Source of the DNA: Tethya wilhelma
Lineage: Eukaryota > Porifera > Demospongiae > Tethyida > Tethyidae
Assembly (NCBI GenBank): GCA_964030475.1
Contig: CAXIPT010000004.1
Location: 4,394,211 to 4,458,210 of the forward strand
DNA: 64,000 bases
Direction: 5' to 3'
The translations under genes and the position numbers were made by a program. The notes below the pieces were generated by a model that was given only the letters and a program-made list of their open reading frames with translations, was not told the DNA's origin and did not search any database. This document shows positions 23,053 through 33,355 of the stretch, piece after piece. Numbering within the stretch: position 1 is the stretch's first letter; every line of letters starts with the position of its first letter.

Positions 23053-23117
23053 TAGTCTCGCGTGGCAGACCCCAAATTAACGGAAAATGGGGTCTGGGGG
23101 TCTGGCACACGAGACTA
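23053..23117. repeat. 65-bp hairpin micro-MITE
   Basis: TAGTCTCGCGTGGCAGACCCC at one end faces GGGGGTCTGGCACACGAGACTA at the other, with an inner AGACCCC/GGGGTCT pair as well. Almost the whole element is stem. Confidence 0.7.
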
Positions 23118-23375
23118 GTATTTGGACCCCGGGAACAAATACCTCAGTATAGGCAATTGACCCCCTCTGAAATATTTGGACCCCCTTGTGATCTTGAATC
23201 ATTGCAATCACTGTGGGTTAATTGGACCTTATCATACGTACGTACAATTCCATTAACACGTAAACGTTTCAGTAAATGTTTCTGGAGGTGTGTCCCATTT
23301 CTGGAAATTTTGTCACGTGTATAGGTAGAGTGCACTGTGCATGCTATAGCGCTAGTGTTAAACGAAGAGTTCGCG

Positions 23376-23383
23376 TATAAAAG
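23376..23383 (+). promoter_or_regulatory. TATA box of gene A, copy 2
   Basis: TATAAAAG within CGCGTATAAAAGGGGCGGAG. The start codon is now 941 bp away because a 754-bp element sits between them, in the presumed 5' leader. Confidence 0.6.
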
Positions 23384-23428
23384 GGGCGGAGCCTGGGGGA
23401 AATATTCGCGTATTCAAAATGGCTGTAG

Positions 23429-24182
23429 CTGTCACTGGAATTTTGGTCCTGATAATTTTGGTCCCCCGGACCAAAATTTGCATGAAAATTTTGGTCCAGG
23501 ACCATTATTTTCAGAAATTACCTTGAAAATTTTGGTCCCCCCCCTGATAAATTTGGTCCGGGGTTACAAGACCAAAATTTTTGATCAAATAATATTTTTA
23601 AAAAAAGGTCCAGGATCGAAAATTTTACATGACATAATGCCAAGTATTTTGGCCCCCCTACATAACTATAGTTTCAATCATTGCAGTAGTAGCAGCATTG
23701 TTTCCCTCAGCAGCTGAGCAATGTTATATGCATACAAACTTGATAATCAGTTGAGATGCAAAAGATAATAATTATTGTAATGACAAAAATAAATTAAGTA
23801 ATTTGTATTATTGCTGAGCACAACAATTGCAATCCCATACTTTACGATTTGTTTTATAGGGATTTCTTCTATTATAGTATAGCCTCGCTTCGCTCGGAAT
23901 TAGGACGCCTGGTCGTGCCCGGTACATGGGACTCTAGCTCCTCGTGCTAGCTAGGCTAGCTAGTAGCTAGCTCAGCCAGGCTCTGAAGTCTATCTCTGTA
24001 AAAGACTGTTTCTAGAGCCTAGGCAAGTTTATTTTATAAGAGTGAATGGATGTTCAACCTTTTAGCAAGCTACTTTTCGGTGACTTTCTTCCCGGACCGC
24101 AATTTTTAAGGGGGGACCAAATTTATTACAAATTTTGGTCCACCCGGACCGAAATTTTTGCCGGACCAAAATTTTCTTGACA
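23429..24182. mobile_element. GGTCC-rich MITE with TAG duplication
   Basis: Copy 1 reads GGCTGTAGCCATCTG without interruption; here the element lies between two TAG triplets. Ends are imperfect inverted repeats: CTGTCACTGGAATTTTGGTCC and GGACCAAAATTTTCTTGACA. The interior repeats TTTTGGTCC and GGACCAAAATT many times in both orientations, mainly in the outer parts. Confidence 0.75.
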
Positions 24183-24316
24183 TAGCCATCTGTTGCATTG
24201 AAAAACTAGGCTCGCACATTCTGATCATTCCTATGGCGAATCCATATTCACAGTTCACGAAAAACGTCACTACCCATCATAAAAAGAACGGGCAAACATC
24301 ATAATACTTTCAAAAA

Positions 24317-26945
24317 ATGGCTACACTTGGTCAAAAACGCGTGCGATACACACTGGAGATCCCCTGCTCCTCTCAGGCTGTTAGGGATGCTTTGGAACAG
24401 AAGATAGCCCTTGTCAGAAAGAAGCTAACTCCTATTGGCCGTAAAACAATCAACAATTATGAGTTGATCAGTGGTTTGTTGGATTTTGTACCAGAGACTC
24501 CCCACCAACCCTGTGATGAACCTTCTAGGGGGTCATTTCTCAGAAAATCAGGTAAATTTGACATTGTATAAATATACAACAGCTAGGTATCATGCATCTA
24601 ATATATGTAAGCCAATCTGACCTATATATGCTTTCTGGGAAATAGGTGTCCTTACCCCTAGCACTGTGGACATTACCCCTCCCCGTATGTTTGTGATTGA
24701 GGAGAGTACGTTTTCTGACCTCTGCACCAACCTGCCTCAGACATGCCCCTGCTCTGGACATTGGAAATTGCAATCAATAAGACAAGTAAACATTCAGTGA
24801 TAGAATGATAATAGCTACTTTCATGTATAACTGTGTGTACAATAAATAAGGTTGGTCACGTTCTGCGAGCACAGTTCCAATGTTCCAAGTTCCCTCAACA
24901 TGTTCGCACGTGGTCAAGCTCTCGTTTCTTTGGAGGACAATACTTGGTGAACCAGAGGTATGTGATGTAATCATCAACTATTGACATCATGAATTCGTAA
25001 TGCTTTTTGCAGACTAGTTCACTCGTTTACTGTTGCTGGGATGCTGCCAATCCAATATATGAAGTTTGGTGAACTTTCGGGTATTGGAAGAATGAGCAAA
25101 GGCTACATCTACAGAAGTACATACAATTTATATTGTTTCCTTGGTTGTTCATCATTGTAGTCTTCCCATTCCTATAATAGTGTACTGGAAGAAAAGATAC
25201 ATAGAGTGTGTCCGTGAATGTGCTGACGAATCAATGAGGACAGTTGTGGAGGACATCAAGAAGAAAGACGATTATGCTTCGAATGGAGAGGTTTGTCTCT
25301 TCAAAGGTGTATACCTTAGTGCGACCTTTACTATTTATTGCACTCTACACACTTTTTTAGTGGGTGATGACTGATGCAAGACACGACTCCACTAAGAATG
25401 CATACCACACTACTGTTGTTTGTCTATCTGGAAGGTAACTATTAGTGATTATTGTCACTGAGAAAATAAGTTTCCCTCTCTATATCTGTTTGTGTTTCAG
25501 TAACAAGAAGGTCATTGGCATTTGTACGAAGTCCAGGAAGGATCATGTAGTTGCACAAACACGTGAGCTTGCCTGTACTCAGGAACTTTTACCTCAAGTA
25601 TTAGCAACAGGTAGGATTACTGTATTTATTTCTAGCATAACAGTTTTATTATATCTGAATACAATTTACTTACATAGGTCTGGCTGTTCGTGAGGTTGCT
25701 CATGACTATGCTACTACGGTTTCTTCCTTTATTGTTAATGACCTCAATCTTTTGAACTCTTATGACACTTGGCATGGTATGGATTATGTGTAATAGGTTG
25801 AATGTATCAGTATATAGTTTGCCTTATTGTACTATAGGAACTAAGAACGTTGCAAAGGAGATGAAGAAGATAGCTTTTGGGGCCAATAAGTGGGAAGGAA
25901 CTAAGTGGTTTCACCAGCTCTCTGACAAATGTAAATTAATACAGATTCACTCGTTTGTTATTGATTTCTTTTGTGTTCAAACTTTCAGGCAAGAGTACCA
26001 AGACCCACTTATACTGGGCTATGAAAAATTGCGACGGGGATCCTGATGAACTAAGAAAACGGATTCTGAACATTGTCACTCATTACATGGTAATTTTGAT
26101 CATTTTTATGTATAATGTTCTAAGTAATTTATGAATTTATTTAGGGAGCTCACTCGTATTGTCATTCATCGTCACCATGTACTAAATCTGGATGGAGCTC
26201 CAACAAGCAACATCTCACTGACCCAAGAGCTATTACAGCATATGAGCAGAGGTTGAAGTCGACTCTCATTTTTCGGAATGCTGAGTCTTTTTGTCGAGTA
26301 GGTAGAAGTCTTAATTTGTCTTGTTCATTGTATATGATCGGAATCTCTATCAGTGTCGTGACACATACTGGGTTGAGTCTTTCAACCATCAGCTGTTGAT
26401 GTATCTTCCCAAGAGGGTCCACTTTAGTTTAGCAACCTCTAATATGCGGCTCTCCCTTGCAGTACTTGATTGGGTATGTTTGTATGTGTGTAATGGTGCA
26501 TTTTGAGGATGCTTTTTTGTTGTACACACACGTAAAGAATGAGAACAGTCAATGACATTTCACCAGCGAGAAAATGGTCATTGATCTACGGAGACCTGAT
26601 CGCCGCACTCCAATGAAGTGTCGTGTTAAAAAAACTTTCAATTTTGCCGGTACAATCTGGGACATGTATGTCAGCCTCAATCTGGACGACAAGAGGTTTG
26701 GATTTTTAAAATATGAAAGTACAATATAAGTAAATGCAAAATCTTGTCCACAATAGGCCACTTGAAGATGATGATGGTGGTAATGAAGATGATGATGATG
26801 GTAGTGATGATGATGGTAGTGATGATCATGGTGGTGATGGCAATGTGGATGAGGAGTATAGTGATCTCGAGGATGATGGGATGAACGAAGATGACGATGA
26901 TGAAGATGATTTTTTGCTGTACGAAGAGGAGGAGTTCGATATGGT
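24317..26945 (+). CDS. Gene A, copy 2: 14-exon DDE-transposase-like gene
   Basis: Exons 24317-24551, 24646-24785, 24851-24957, 25013-25116, 25181-25290, 25361-25434, 25501-25610, 25678-25776, 25838-25930, 25989-26089, 26145-26297, 26354-26473, 26538-26695 and from 26757. Every intron is GT-AG and the phases agree throughout. I recall multicopy animal proteins with the same motifs: WVMTDARHDSTKNAYHTT, SSFIVNDLNLLNSYDTWH, THLYWAMKNCDGDP, DTYWVESFNHQLLMYLPKR and MRLSLAVLDWNE. The ordered Asp-Asp-Glu residues in the first, second and fourth of these look like an RNase-H/DDE triad; that role is inference. The last exon is an acidic Asp/Glu tract. The one defect seen is a TGA at 26553-26555 in exon 13, where copy 1 has Arg, so the product may lose its tail. 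The end of the last exon is uncertain. Confidence 0.75.
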
Positions 26946-27023
26946 TAGTTTGCCAATTGATATGTGTATACTATATGACATGTATAGATTACCGAACTTC
27001 ACTCACTCTGTCACATTCACAGG

Positions 27024-27025
<2 letters not shown>

Positions 27026-27112
<87 letters not shown>
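27026..27112. repeat. (CA)n microsatellite
   Basis: Long CA tract with one CTCA interruption, orthologous to 9422-9462 and about twice as long. Confidence 0.95.
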
Positions 27113-27117
<5 letters not shown>

Positions 27118-27617
27118 CCACAGATTTCTTAACTTCACTCACTCTTGGATCCAACTGTCCATACCCGTCACCATTGCCGTTATCAATGTGTAAGTAACCA
27201 AACCTTACTATTCATATGCACACTACAGCTGAAACTTAATATAATTTATATAACACAAATACTATACACAACCAAAGACTGATGCAGGTATATATACAAC
27301 AACCAAAAGTTGTACATAGTATTAGTTTTATCAATGACGGTTTGAAGATAAATGTGATTGACTTGTGGTATGACCTGTACATAGAATTTATCATGGTTAA
27401 TAATTGCTGTCTATGCAAAATGGAATCCCTTACGTCATGATTCGCTGGTTTCTTCTATAATATAGCTAGAAGCCTTATATCCAGTGTAGCTGAGCCAGTC
27501 TGGGTTTGGGTATTTTTTTCGGACTACCTATAAAATTTAAAGCACTGTATATAATGCTTTAATCTGCACAACATTAGTAAAATTCATTTTAATACTGTGA
27601 GTTTTTTTTTTGCTTAC

Positions 27618-29218
27618 TTCTATCACACAGCTAGGTATAATTTCCCTGGGATCATCAATTGAAGTTCGTAACTGCTTCCTACACAGATAGTCAGGATGAT
27701 TCCAGACTCCCAATTCATTGAGTGTCCTCCAAAATTTGCGGTACAACGGATACCGTTTGTGTGGATTGCTAACATCTGGTTCAGCTGAACCAATCAGAAA
27801 TGATGGCTGCAATACTACTACACAGGGACTGCAAAGGCATTCAGAGCATTTACCATCTCCATCAAGAATTGGTGGAGATTCGTTGTAGCCATAGATACGT
27901 CGTGCTGATGTTGTTCGACCACCAACTACCCCCCATGATAGTCCTGCTCCTAGAATACCCAATGCTCCAGCAGCTCCAGCTACAGATGGATGACCATGAC
28001 CACTAACAGGGGAGGAGGATCCACGACCACGGCCATGAGCAGAAGAGGATGATCCACGGCCACGTCTAGATGTGGAGGATCCACGACCACAGCCATGAGC
28101 AGGAGAGGATGATCCACGGCCACGTCTAGATGTGGAGGATCCACGACCACGGCCATGAGCAGGAGAGGATGATCCACGGCCACGTCTAGATGTGGAGGAT
28201 CCACGACCACGGCCATGAGCAGGAGAGGATGATCCACGGCCACGTCTAGATGTGGAGGATCCACGACCACGAGCAGGCAAGGAAGATCCACGACCACTAT
28301 GACCAGATGAGGAGGATCCATGATCACCACGACCAGATGCGGAGGATCCATGGCTGGAGGATGCCCCATTATCATCACCCTCTAGATTATGAGATTTCAA
28401 AATTATGATTTTCTCCGTTACATCATGCATAGTTGTGTTGTTACCAAATCTCATCCGCTTTGACGAAGAGCCACAAACCTCAAGCTTTTCAATGTCATGC
28501 TTGTCACACAAAGCTTTCAGCTCTGCAAAAAAGCTTGATGATGGGTTCCGTTTCTTGATGACATAAATCTATGTATAGACATGTTATTTACTGTTTATTA
28601 AGCCTCGGCACGTGCTATGCACGTGCCGAGGATTATGGTAGTCGTTTTGTGTGTCTGTCTGTCTGTTACAAAGTTATCTGAAGAATGGCAGCTCCATGCT
28701 GAAAATGGAAGGTACTTACGTTCATAAATCGAGATTGTCTAGAAATTTGACGTGTAGAATCTTGCAAAACGCTGTAGTTTCTGAGATCTGAGGTTTCTGT
28801 GCATCTCTGAGCGCTTTGCTTCGAACCACACCCATCAATTACGCCCTCTCTACGTAGTGTGCGTTATCTAGAAATATAGTAGCTTGGCTATAGCTGCTAA
28901 CAGCATGCAGCTTCAGCTTGGACAGGAAGGGAATTGATTTGTAAGTCAAATTTAGTGGGATAATTGTTGGTAGAACTATGATTGCAATACAGTAACAGTC
29001 AGTGGACTTGACAGGTGACTCTGAGCACTCTAAATATTCTCAGTGCCACCCTGAGCTCCCTGCTGGAGAGGGGCCATACGAGAATATAATAGTAGTGTAC
29101 ATGTGCCGAGGCTTATGCACCGTAGGTGCTTTCATTTTGTTGTATAAATGGTGTGTGTGCAGTTTGTACCATGTACCTGTGTGTCACTGTCATTATCAGT
29201 TGAACTGCCAGAATCCAT
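27618..29218 (-). CDS. Gene B, copy 2: RGRGSS-repeat protein with cysteine-containing tail
   Basis: Exon 1 is 29218-29177 (MDSGSSTDNDSDTQ, donor GTACAT). Exon 2 starts at 28568 after ACATAG and is open to at least 27618, beginning IYVIKKRNPSSSFFAELKAL in phase. Then come four tandem units of a Gly/Arg/Ser-rich 20-mer (RGSSTSRRGRGSSSPAHG type), a Gly-rich stretch, and a tail with KCSECLCSPC, NPHKRYPLYRKFW and REIIPSCVIEV. The IPSCV block and nearby Cys residues recall the C-terminal domain of P2X7-like proteins, but only part of that pattern is seen. A donor-like GTAAGC follows at 27617, so a further short exon may exist. There is no transposase signature. The RG-rich part suggests nucleic-acid binding. 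Confidence 0.65.
28018..28285 (-). repeat. 60-bp coding minisatellite in gene B
   Basis: Four units of exactly 60 bp, nearly identical (GATCCACGACCACGGCCATG...), encode 20 residues each, so copy-number change keeps the frame. Copy 1 has fewer units. Confidence 0.9.
28600..29133. mobile_element. 534-bp Helentron-like or MITE insertion in the gene B intron
   Basis: Copy 1 has CTGTTTATTTTGTTG uninterrupted near 12582; here the element sits between two ATT triplets. The left end is AAGCCTCGGCACGTGC, at once followed by its own reverse complement (GCACGTGCCGAGG). Near the right end GTGCCGAGGCTT repeats it inverted, then a second hairpin GCACCGTAGGTGC precedes the terminus TTTC. Subterminal inverted repeats plus a 3' hairpin fit Helentron-type non-autonomous elements, which use T-T targets; a MITE with a 3-bp duplication is the alternative. 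Confidence 0.6.
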
Positions 29219-29400
29219 GACCAAAAAATAGTTTTAACCACGTAACTTCAGGTTGCTGTTAGTCTACATACACGTGTCTCGCTCAGTTTGAGCGCCAATT
29301 GTGCATAATGAATGGTTTTCATTGGAGCTTGGATTCTTGTGCATTTAGTTTGAATTTGAATGTTGGCGCTTATGGTCAAAGTCCACCCCTGGGACTCCGC

Positions 29401-29408
29401 CTTTTATA
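29401..29408 (-). promoter_or_regulatory. TATA box of gene B, copy 2
   Basis: Minus strand TATAAAAG followed by GCGGAGTCCCAGGGG, 190 bp before the gene B ATG. It nearly repeats the gene A promoter in inverted orientation. The + strand recombinase gene begins 90 bp away on the other side, so this may be a shared divergent promoter region. Confidence 0.5.
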
Positions 29409-29497
29409 CTCCGCCTCCCGCTGCAATACGCGAGCAGTTCGTTACGCGTTAAATAAATCAACTTCTCGTTTAAGAGTCAAGAGTTCAAGCTAGTACG

Positions 29498-32400
29498 ATG
29501 AGTTTCGAAAAGTTTCTGGCACTAGATACCAAGGCGAGAAAGCTGGGCTCATGTTTAAGTAAGGATGCATGTTTTAAAGTTACTGGTTATGCCGCGGATT
29601 ATCACTGACCATGACCAGCAGGCGTGTTTGCGGGGTGCCAGGCAGGTGTTCCCTGAAACTGAAAGCTAGGCTTCAAGTCCGAGGCACCGTACATTACTGG
29701 CCTAATTTAAATTGTTCCTGCTGGCAACACTGTGATCATTAAGTTCCGGCTATATATCAAAGATATACTACTATTATTATAATAGTAAAATTATAATTTG
29801 CTACTGAACAAATATTAATCTAGCTATGCTTTTAATATTACACTAGCTATGTGTCTCACATACATGCATCACCATGTACACACTGGCTACATATGATGAC
29901 TGAATTGCTGATATGCCTATATTATTGAATCTGACCCATATGTCTCTTGGATGATGACTATGATGCAAAACTGGGTGGATTGATCGTGTGGGTTGGTGGG
30001 CTCACTCTGGCAGAACCACCTGCACTTTTATCTGACACAACAGGTTTGTACATGACTTGTGCATGAGTCTCACAGTTTATATACACACCCTGCATATTTC
30101 CCACACTGATAATTATACCAGTCACGGTGAATAACTATATAATATAAACAGTTGTGTAATTAATTGGCACATTTTTTGTTGTTGTTAATAATTATTTGTT
30201 TTTATTATTAATCTTTTTCCTACAATACTGCACATGTACTTATTCTTTGCAGAGTCTTTGAAGGCTAAAATATCTGTTGCAGGTATGCAGTATATTATAA
30301 TTATTTAGTCTATGGATTTCTGTAGAAGCACGTGGTCACATACATGTATAATTATAGGACATATTGCCACTAATTAACTCTTTAACTTCTAACCACTTTG
30401 TTCATGTGTCCATGCCATGCAATGCATCGTAAAATAATATTGATTTTGTTGTTTGCAGTTGATCGATATATCCAAATTCCATGTGATGCACATCTGTCAC
30501 AGTTATCGAAACTTAAGGGATATGCTATATACTTTGGAATTATAGGTAATAATAATTAAAATTGGATTATTTGTGGTCTAATTACCTACTTTTTCCAAGT
30601 TATACACGCATGATTTTTGTACTGGTTTATTGTAGATCAGTTAGAATCCAAATCAAACGTATGGCAAGATGTTTGCTCTGAGCCAGTTGCTGATATTGTG
30701 TTACCACCACCACCACCTGTTAATAAAGATCGTCTTTTTGCACCAGGTATTTAGTGTATGCGTGCATATAGGTTAATAATTATTGATCCTAGCTTGAACA
30801 CACTATATATAATCTTGAGCATGCATGTATATGCATGCATGATATATAGGGTCTCAGCAAGCAGCACAACAAGGGCATTATGCTCAGTTAGGGCAATTGC
30901 TACATGATGTAGTGAATCAGTGTAGGGATTTTGGATGGAAGCTAGGTATTATTCTTTTAACTATAAAATGGTAGAAAGCAGTTATTACTTTTAGGAGCTG
31001 ACTTTCTATAATTATATAATCATGTCATGCATGCAGATACAATCGCACCAGAAATTTCCGAGGCTATTATTGACAAAAGCATGTTTGAAGGTATGTACAG
31101 AGCATTTCAGGATAGTTGTCAGATGCTGTAGTGCACTGTGGTTTTGGTACTGGTGTACTTGTGGCTTGCAATTATTTATATATAATTATATATACTTCCT
31201 GCAGTACAACTCTGAAACTGAATGTTATGAAGGCAATCCTTGTAATGACCCAGCTCTCAAGGTATAATAATTTAATAGCCTAATAAGTAAATATAATATT
31301 ATCTATACCAAGTATATTATTATAATTTTAAGCAGCAAATTTTTTTAATAACAAAGAAAATTCCTGATTCGAATTCATATAACCGTATATACAAGTTGTG
31401 TAAATGATGTAATGATACACATGCAGAGGGTTTATATTGGATACTTGAAGATGTTTAAGGACCCTGTTGAGTGCAGAGCGCATGGACGTACAGTTGAACC
31501 CTGTGTAACAAGAGCTAAAGTGTTTAACATTTGCCACTTGCTGTCCATGTATAAAAATAAATGCGGCAATTCAAGAAAAGAGAGATCCTTATGTATTAAG
31601 AGCTTGGACTTACATTCTACTATCTATTGCGTTGTTTTTACGCAAATCTGAAGCATCTGCTCTTAAAATCAGTGATATTGAAGTCCCAACAAACAGAGTA
31701 ACCGGCGACCTACTAATTGATGATGGTCTACCAAGATTTGTGTTTATAACCATTCAACGTTCAAAAACTGACCAAGATGGACATGGTATAATATATATAC
31801 ATCATCCTGATGCATATTTTAGACAATATAATTATCTATAGGTCAACGCCTATTGTTGAGAAGAAATTTGGGAAATTACAAATTGTGTCCAGTATTGGCC
31901 CTTTTTACTTGGTTGGCAGTTTTAAAGTTAGTAGCAATAAGTGTATAATTATAGCTGCTCACTGCATGTATACCTCATTTCCGACTGCATGCATGCAATT
32001 GCATTATATGTATAGTAAATTATAGTTATAGTTACTGTATTGCAGAATCAAGTATCACCTCACAAAAGGACCACTGTTTCCTAATCTCTCTAAGTCTGCA
32101 CGAGGAAATGTACTCAAGTTGGAAACATTTAGAAAAAGCTTTAAGACCATGATGGAAGGTATAACAATATATACAACTGAATACATGCAACTGCATGCAT
32201 GTATTAAGATTGTTTTTGTGCAGATAAGAGTCATACTATTTAAATTTAATAATTATGTATAATTATACTTGCAGTGGCAAATCTAGACACAATGGGTTTT
32301 AAAACCCACAGCTGTCGAAGAACTGCTGCCTATTATGCTGCATGGCTTAAGGTTCCAGAGACTACAATTAAGGTATAATAAAATTATACTGATTATTATA

Positions 32401-32662
32401 ATTGTTACTATTATAATATGATTTTATTACATAGCTGCATGCATGTTTATCTATCACACTCACGAATGTATAATAATTATGCATGCCGGCCCCTTGTATA
32501 CAGCTTCTTGGAAGGTGGGATTCCCAAGTTTATCAGACTTATGTTGAGTCTGCTGATATGGAGAGGAGGGAGTGGGAAGAAGTCCGTGATGAGAGTGAAG
32601 AAGACCCTGTAGAAAAGAACTTTAATCTATTCGGGAACTTGTCTTCATCAGCAGTTGAGTAA
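29498..32662 (+). CDS. Multi-exon tyrosine recombinase (Crypton-like)
   Basis: Proposed exons: 29498-29558, 30014-30043, 30253-30282, 30459-30545, 30636-30746, 30850-30945, 31037-31090, 31205-31261, 31427-31785, 31842-31926, 32046-32158, 32275-32372, 32504-32662. The first seven and the last four junctions keep phase. Tyrosine-recombinase residues are present in order: Arg in FLRKSEASALK (31641), THSCRRTAAYYA with His and Arg (32307, 32316), LLGRWDS (Trp at 32516) and nucleophile Tyr in VYQTYVESADM (32531 or 32540). Such enzymes cut and rejoin DNA through a 3'-phosphotyrosine. The N-terminal half has a Pro-rich stretch (LPPPPPVNKDRLF). Two problems: the phase breaks between exons 7 and 8, and a frameshift lies near 31558 in exon 9. 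Either sequence errors or recent inactivation would explain this. A domesticated gene is also possible. No element ends were recognised. Confidence 0.75.
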
Positions 32663-33355
32663 TCATTCATTTTAACTGTATGCATGCCATTCATCAAGAC
32701 CACATACTATTGTACAGTGACGATGCTTAATTATATTATTATTATATTTATGCACGCATATTATGAATTCATGATACACACAATCTATTATATTATGCAG
32801 TCTGCATGATGTTATGTTTATGTCATTGAGTCAAGTTATAGCTGTTAGGTATACATATGGTGACGTGCAGTCATTATCACAATAACTGTTATGCACTATT
32901 TTGAAATATTATTGTTTTACACCAACTCAGTTATTATTAAGTTTATATTGTTACCGTAATTATACAGATTGCAAATGAAACTTAGTGCATGTATGCATGG
33001 TCTAGGCTTGGAAGTATACACACGTACTAAGGAATGATGGTCCAAGTGCTACTGGCCATAGTCTAATAATAAATAATATTATGAATTCAGTACTTGCAAG
33101 GTCTTGTGGATAGGCTGAGAAGGGCTCATACTTTGAAGCTTTGTTGCTGAAACTTTTGCAGTTAGATCAGGAGCCACTTCATAACCATTCACTGCATTTT
33201 TTTTAGAGCAGGAATATTGACTGACGTGCTACTATACGCACTGGCACGTGCTTGCAACCTATATGTAGTAGTATTGTGTGACTAAACGAATGCCGCCTGA
33301 TTACCAATTAGCTCAATAGATCTTGCCCTATATCCCTACTGTAACAGCTATCCAA
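32663..33355. other. No recognisable gene
   Basis: AT-rich DNA following the recombinase stop codon. Confidence 0.5.

Larger units (their letters stand above)
23355..29408. mobile_element. Two-gene transposon-like unit, copy 2 (better preserved)
   Basis: Gene A (+, 24317-26945) and gene B (-, 29218-27618) converge. The left edge carries TATAAAAGGGGCGGAGCCTGG facing in. The right edge carries, on the minus strand, TATAAAAGGCGGAGTCCCAGG facing in. Distances from TATA to start codon are similar for B (190 bp) and for A in copy 1 (184 bp). Two insertions absent from copy 1 lie in it: 23429-24182 and 28600-29133. Just beyond the right edge the tyrosine-recombinase gene starts at 29498 on the other strand. 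Confidence 0.6.
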
